This document shows, one piece after another, positions 60,533 through 64,000 of a stretch of 64,000 nucleotides of DNA (within the stretch, counting starts at the first letter, position 1; each line of letters opens with the position of its first letter). Both the position numbers and the translations under genes were made by a program. The stretch is taken from assembly GCA_018222405.1 (NCBI GenBank), contig JAAFAI010000008.1, positions 1 to 64,000 on the forward strand, read 5' to 3'. Source of the stretch: Gammaproteobacteria bacterium. Lineage in GTDB: Bacteria > Pseudomonadota > Gammaproteobacteria > Enterobacterales > Alteromonadaceae. The notes beneath the pieces are model-generated. The model made no database searches. It was not told where the DNA came from and saw only the letters and a program-made list of their open reading frames with translations.

Positions 60533-61681
60533 ATGTCGTCCGGCCTTCCCATCGGCACAATGATGGCCTTTGTCATCAACGTGCTGGTTAGCGTTTATTT
60601 TTTCGCTGTGTACAGGGCGCAACAGCGCAACCCGTCGTATCTGTACTGGTCTGTTTCATGTGTCCTCTTTGCCGCAGGTATTGGTGCGTCTGTTATTGCT
60701 CATGCTATAGAAGGGTTGCAGGCCGTTAATACACTGGCTTGCCTGCTACTGTTTACAGCTTCGTTCGGGCTCTATTGCGGGCTGAATAAATTTGAGTTGT
60801 CGCCGGGATCGATTAAGTTTTATCGGCGGGTGAGAAGTATCTTCGTGGTTGGCAGCGCAGTCATTACTGTGGCCGGGTTCTATTCCGCGATGGTTAACGT
60901 GGTGGCTTCCGTGGGCATGGCATTGATGTTCGTAATGACCGAAGGCCTTTTTTATCAGCGCAAGTCTCCCTATAAAAACATTTATCTGGTTCTGCGGGTA
61001 CTGCTCCTGCTGCACGCTTTTGTATTATTTTTGCAAGGCATTGTTATTCTGGTTCAAATGCTCGCTGCCCAGGACTCTGATACCCGTTTTCTGTTCAATA
61101 TCGTTTTGCTCTCTCACCTCGTATTAACTGTGGCTACCGCGCTGGTGTTGCCGTTACTGCATGTAATGGACCAGCGTCGGCAATGGCAGAAACTCGCCAA
61201 CCTGGATGAATTAACCGGTTTACCTAGCCGTCGCGCTTTTGTACAAAGAGCCGCGAAATCCTTGTCCGCAGATGATCAGGCCTGCCATTCCCTGCTGATG
61301 GTCGATATTGATCATTTTAAACAAGTGAACGACCAGTTTGGTCACACCTTCGGGGATGAGGTGCTAAACCGGGTTGGGAAAATGTTATCGGAAGGTTTGC
61401 GGCAAACCGATATCGTAGGTCGAATGGGCGGGGAGGAGTTTGCTATCCTGCTGCCCGGAGTTACGACTGAGCGGGCCCAGAGTGTTGCCGACAGGCTCAG
61501 GCACAAAGTGTCTGAGCTACAATTTAAACAGGGTGATAAACAGGTTAATATTACGGTCAGTATTGGTATTGCGGTCTCTCACGAAGTACTCTACGACTGG
61601 GAACATCTGTACTCACAGGCTGATCAGGCGTTGTATAGCGCCAAGCGGGAAGGGCGCAATCTGGTGTATGTGTTTAGCTGA
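60533..61681 (+). CDS. Membrane diguanylate cyclase
   Basis: A protein of about 382 residues with a seven-helix-like membrane N-terminal half (about 1-215) and a GGDEF domain. The cyclase part starts DELTGLPSRRAFV and has MGGEEF with RQTD as an RxxD inhibitory site five residues before. ATG 60533 is chosen; GTG 60461 would add a hydrophobic tail and cannot be excluded. No co-transcribed partner is clear, though MmcQ follows 60 bases later. Confidence 0.85.
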   Translation: MSSGLPIGTMMAFVINVLVSVYFFAVYRAQQRNPSYLYWSVSCVLFAAGIGASVIAHAIEGLQAVNTLACLLLFTASFGLYCGLNKFELSPGSIKFYRRVRSIFVVGSAVITVAGFYSAMVNVVASVGMALMFVMTEGLFYQRKSPYKNIYLVLRVLLLLHAFVLFLQGIVILVQMLAAQDSDTRFLFNIVLLSHLVLTVATALVLPLLHVMDQRRQWQKLANLDELTGLPSRRAFVQRAAKSLSADDQACHSLLMVDIDHFKQVNDQFGHTFGDEVLNRVGKMLSEGLRQTDIVGRMGGEEFAILLPGVTTERAQSVADRLRHKVSELQFKQGDKQVNITVSIGIAVSHEVLYDWEHLYSQADQALYSAKREGRNLVYVFS

Positions 61682-61741
61682 GCAGCAAGCGTTGCCAGCT
61701 AAATGTGAATACCATACCTCAGCCCTGACAACGGATTAACT

Positions 61742-62110
61742 ATGGACCATCAAGCCTTTAACGCTTATTGCCAAACCTTTAAAGCCACCACACACGTGGT
61801 GCAGTGGGGTAATTCCGAAGTCTGGAAAGTCGGCGGAAAAGTGTTTGCCATCGGCAGTCGCTCAAAGGCTGGCACACCAGCCTATACCTTTAAGACCTCA
61901 CCGCTTAACTTCGAGTTTTTATGTCAGGCCGAGGGCTATATTCCGGCGCCTTACCTGGCCAGTCGCGGTATGAAGTGGATCCAGCAAACCGCTACCACCG
62001 GCCCCCTTGATGACGATTTAAAATACTATATCAGCGAGTCCTATCGCATTGTGGCGCTTGGCCTGAGCAAACGTAAGCGGCAGGAGCTAGGCATCGACGA
62101 TGTTTGCTAG
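61742..62110 (+). CDS. MmcQ/YjbR family protein
   Basis: A 122-residue protein of the MmcQ/YjbR family (double-wing motif, CyaY-like fold). Typical: WGNSEVWKVGGKVFAI, YTFKTSPLNFEFLC and PAPYLASRGMKWIQ. Role unclear; some members bind DNA. Downstream of the diguanylate cyclase with a 60-base gap; convergent with soxR. Confidence 0.85.
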   Translation: MDHQAFNAYCQTFKATTHVVQWGNSEVWKVGGKVFAIGSRSKAGTPAYTFKTSPLNFEFLCQAEGYIPAPYLASRGMKWIQQTATTGPLDDDLKYYISESYRIVALGLSKRKRQELGIDDVC

Positions 62111-62132
62111 CTAAGTTTATTAAGTCTCTGAT

Positions 62133-62579
62133 TTAATTGTGCTTATCTTCTTCTAGGAGCCTTGCTCCCGGTCCATTTTCGCCCAGCCTATCCTCCGGGT
62201 TTCGTAGTGGACAGTCACGTAAAGAAAGACAGCCACAGCCAATGCAGCTGTCAAGCTTATCCCTGAGCTGGGTCAGACTCAGAATTCGCTCATTCAGCAT
62301 TGCCCGCCATTCACTGCTCATCTGTTCCCAGTCGGATGGGGACACCTCGCGGGTGGGAAGTTTTTCAAGATGAGATTTTATGAGCCGTAACGAGATACCG
62401 GCCTGTTTGGCGATACGAATAATCGCCACCCGGCGCAGAATACTGCGGTGGTAGCGGCGTTGATTGCCCTGGGTGCGCAGACTCTGAATTAACCCTTTTT
62501 CTTCATAGTAATGAAGTGTAGAAACGGTCACGCCGCTGCGCCTGGCCACATCGTCAACACTTAACGTGTTATCCATCAT
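62133..62579 (-). CDS. soxR: Redox-sensitive regulator SoxR
   Basis: A 148-residue MerR-family regulator with the winged helix [24 protein letters not shown], a dimerisation helix, and the [2Fe-2S] motif [12 protein letters not shown] (CxxCxCxxxxxC). Length is normal. It diverges from sodB with an 18-base-symmetric operator between, so it likely controls sodB directly, and perhaps itself. No soxS gene is nearby. Confidence 0.95.
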   Translation of the reverse strand: MMDNTLSVDDVARRSGVTVSTLHYYEEKGLIQSLRTQGNQRRYHRSILRRVAIIRIAKQAGISLRLIKSHLEKLPTREVSPSDWEQMSSEWRAMLNERILSLTQLRDKLDSCIGCGCLSLRDCPLRNPEDRLGENGPGARLLEEDKHN

Positions 62580-62597
62580 TATTCCCCAAAAAAGTTA

Positions 62598-62628
62598 TTG
62601 ACCTCAAGTATGCATGAGGTTTTAGTAT
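62598..62628 (+). promoter_or_regulatory. sodB promoter with SoxR operator in a 19-bp spacer
   Basis: -35 TTGACC is at 62598-62603 and -10 TAGTAT at 62623-62628, 19 bases apart, the spacing activated by MerR-family twisting. The spacer holds the symmetric ACCTCA..TGAGGT arms (62601-62620), close to the E. coli SoxR site CCTCAAGTTAACTTGAGG. Confidence 0.85.
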
Positions 62629-62681
62629 TTGTGTCGACTAGTCAAATTTGCGCTATCCACTATTTGAGTCAGGAGACAAAG

Positions 62682-63269
62682 ATGAGTTTTACTTTACCCG
62701 ATTTACCTTATGCAAAAGATGCCCTGGCACCACTGATGTCAAAGGAAACTCTTGAGTATCATTATGCAAAGCATCATGCGACCTATGTGGCGAAACTTAA
62801 TGATTTGGTCGCCGGCACGCCCTATGCCGATATGTCGCTGGAAGTAATCATCACAGACGCCAACGGCCCGCTGTTCAATAATGCCGCTCAGGTGTGGAAT
62901 CATACTTTTTTCTGGCAATGTTTATCGCCACAAGGCGGCGGAGAGCCGGCGCAGGAATTAGCGGATGTCATTGAGGAAAACTGGGCGTCGGTTGATGCCT
63001 TTAAAGACGAGTTTACGCAGCAAGCCATTAACAACTTTGGTTCCGGCTGGACCTGGCTGGTGCTTAACGCGGCCGGTCAACTGGTCATTGTGAATACCGC
63101 TAATGCCGATACGCCGATTGCCCATGAAGGCCTGAAGCCTTTACTCACAGTGGATGTCTGGGAGCACGCTTATTATATTGACCACCGTAATGCCAGACCG
63201 GCTTATCTGGATGCCTTCTGGCAACTGGTTAACTGGGACTTTGCGCTGACCAATCTAACTGGCCAATAA
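62682..63269 (+). CDS. sodB: Iron superoxide dismutase
   Basis: A 195-residue Fe-type superoxide dismutase. Metal-binding sites: YHYAKHHATYV, WNHTFFW and DVWEHAYYIDHRN. Fe type is favoured by the AAQVWNHTFFWQCLSPQGGG pattern. AGGAG is 6 bases before the ATG at 62682. Driven by a SoxR-type promoter, unusual because E. coli sodB is Fur/RyhB-controlled and sodA is SoxRS-controlled. Confidence 0.95.
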   Translation: MSFTLPDLPYAKDALAPLMSKETLEYHYAKHHATYVAKLNDLVAGTPYADMSLEVIITDANGPLFNNAAQVWNHTFFWQCLSPQGGGEPAQELADVIEENWASVDAFKDEFTQQAINNFGSGWTWLVLNAAGQLVIVNTANADTPIAHEGLKPLLTVDVWEHAYYIDHRNARPAYLDAFWQLVNWDFALTNLTGQ

Positions 63270-63413
63270 GTCGGTAACTGCAATAGCAGCTTGAGTGAGC
63301 TTTGGCTTGTTTGAGTTGCTATTTAATCACCTTTTTTCCATTGCCTCAATCTGTTGCTCTAAACCTGAATTCCTTGATCCAAATTAACCAAATACGAATT
63401 ATTCAGAAATCTA

Positions 63414-63432
63414 AATGAGAATAACTATCGTT
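63414..63432 (+). promoter_or_regulatory. Fur-box-like site before the terminal TonB receptor
   Basis: AATGAGAATAACTATCGTT has near-symmetry and agrees with most positions of the Fur pattern AATGATAATNATTATCATT. It lies about 84 bases before the ATG, so the receptor is probably iron-repressed. Confidence 0.7.
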
Positions 63433-63515
63433 TGCATTGACTTTGCTTTTTAGTTGTTTACTATAAGCCACCATAACAACACACACTGAACAATGCATAC
63501 ACACATAGGAAACTC

Positions 63516-64000
63516 ATGAAATCTCGTTTTGGATATTCTTGTTTGGCACTCGCCATCCAGTTAGGAATTATGCCCGCCGCACTGGCTACTGCAGTACCAG
63601 ATAGCGAAGATATTGAACACGTAGTGGTATCTGCGACCGGTTTTGAACAAAAAATTACCGAAGCCCCCGCCAGTATTTCTGTGATCACCGCAGAGGATCT
63701 TAAAACCCGCTCGTTTACTTCTTTACTCGATGCGGTGCAGTTTCAGGAAGGTATTGATATCGGCACGACCCGTGATAAAACCGGTAAAGGCAGCGTTAGT
63801 ATGCGTGGTCTTACCGGCGAGTACACCTTGTTATTGATCGACGGACGTCGCCAGAACAACCATGGTGATATTTATCCTAACAACTTTGGCGGTAACGCAT
63901 TCAATCATATGCCACCGCTGGACACGATTGAACGCATCGAAGTTATTCGGGGACCGGCGTCAACCCTTTACGGCGCTGATGCGCTGGGTGGTGTTATTAA
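63516..64000 (+). CDS. TonB-dependent receptor, 5' part (cut by the window end)
   Basis: Starts at ATG 63516, with TAGGAAA before it. A signal peptide (MKSRFGYSCLALAIQLGIM to ALATA) leads into DIEHVVVSATGFEQ (TonB box/plug start), APASISVITAEDLKTR, VSMRGLTGEYTLLLIDGRRQN and RIEVIRGPASTLYGADALGG. The plug fits siderophore or colicin-type receptors (CirA/FepA-like). The open frame runs off the end at 64000. Preceded by a Fur-like box. Confidence 0.92.
   Translation, partial: MKSRFGYSCLALAIQLGIMPAALATAVPDSEDIEHVVVSATGFEQKITEAPASISVITAEDLKTRSFTSLLDAVQFQEGIDIGTTRDKTGKGSVSMRGLTGEYTLLLIDGRRQNNHGDIYPNNFGGNAFNHMPPLDTIERIEVIRGPASTLYGADALGGVI

Overview
The window looks like chromosome of a marine gammaproteobacterium of the Alteromonadales (Alteromonas/Salinimonas-like). 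Gene families and orders point there: panP-panC-panB-folK-pcnB-gluQ-dksA-sfsA, ftsY-ftsE-ftsX followed by rpoH, a dedicated-sortase two-component system, large TonB-dependent receptors, a secreted KatG and many c-di-GMP proteins. This is an inference from protein content; no rRNA is present. I saw no rRNA, tRNA, CRISPR array or prophage.

Layout. 1-3543: a phosphate-binding-like periplasmic protein, an outer-membrane barrel and a membrane GGDEF protein in one transcription unit. 3853-6942: CstA, a tiny membrane ORF and a CNNM/CBS protein. 6959-11318: the response regulator, histidine kinase and OmpA-like protein of the proteobacterial dedicated sortase system, with no sortase or sortase target beside them. 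11322-14323: a REC-GGEEF protein and the YadGH ABC exporter. 14326-22933: a TrmB-like methyltransferase, PanP, and the leftward dksA-gluQ-pcnB-folK-panB-panC series with sfsA upstream. PanP stands where enterobacteria keep panD. 22966-26388: pepB, a small HTH protein, yhgN, yjaG and rsmD. 26494-34067: ftsY, ftsE, ftsX, acpH, two opposing EAL-HDOD genes, then rpoH. 34129-34522: a gene-free, highly structured element with a palindrome at each end. 34557-38124: the pip-dtd-yiiD-purT unit. 38216-42647: two small envelope genes, a GAF-PAS-GGDEF-EAL protein and YihY. 42741-44232: metF and metJ around clustered met boxes. 44332-51847: a TonB receptor, a TauE/SafE permease, a Tat-exported aminotransferase, a LysR regulator and a YjeH-like permease. 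52125-58630: a 61-aa ORF, periplasmic katG, a hypothetical gene, nei, a decayed gene end, a small barrel protein and an unnamed transporter. 58724-64000: a MetR-like regulator, a GntR pseudogene, a diguanylate cyclase, an MmcQ/YjbR protein, divergent soxR/sodB, and the start of a TonB receptor behind a Fur-like box.

Themes. Vitamin and C1 metabolism: PanP makes beta-alanine and PanB/PanC make pantothenate, FolK serves folate, and MetF/MetJ/MetR-like serve methionine. c-di-GMP signalling has six proteins. Oxidative defence has KatG, SoxR, SodB and Nei. The least explained stretch is 34129-34522. Its paired end palindromes resemble IS200/IS605 ends, and its core folds into a 26-bp helix with nested hairpins. 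It may be a stand-alone mobile non-coding RNA (HEARO/omega-RNA-like) without a protein gene.
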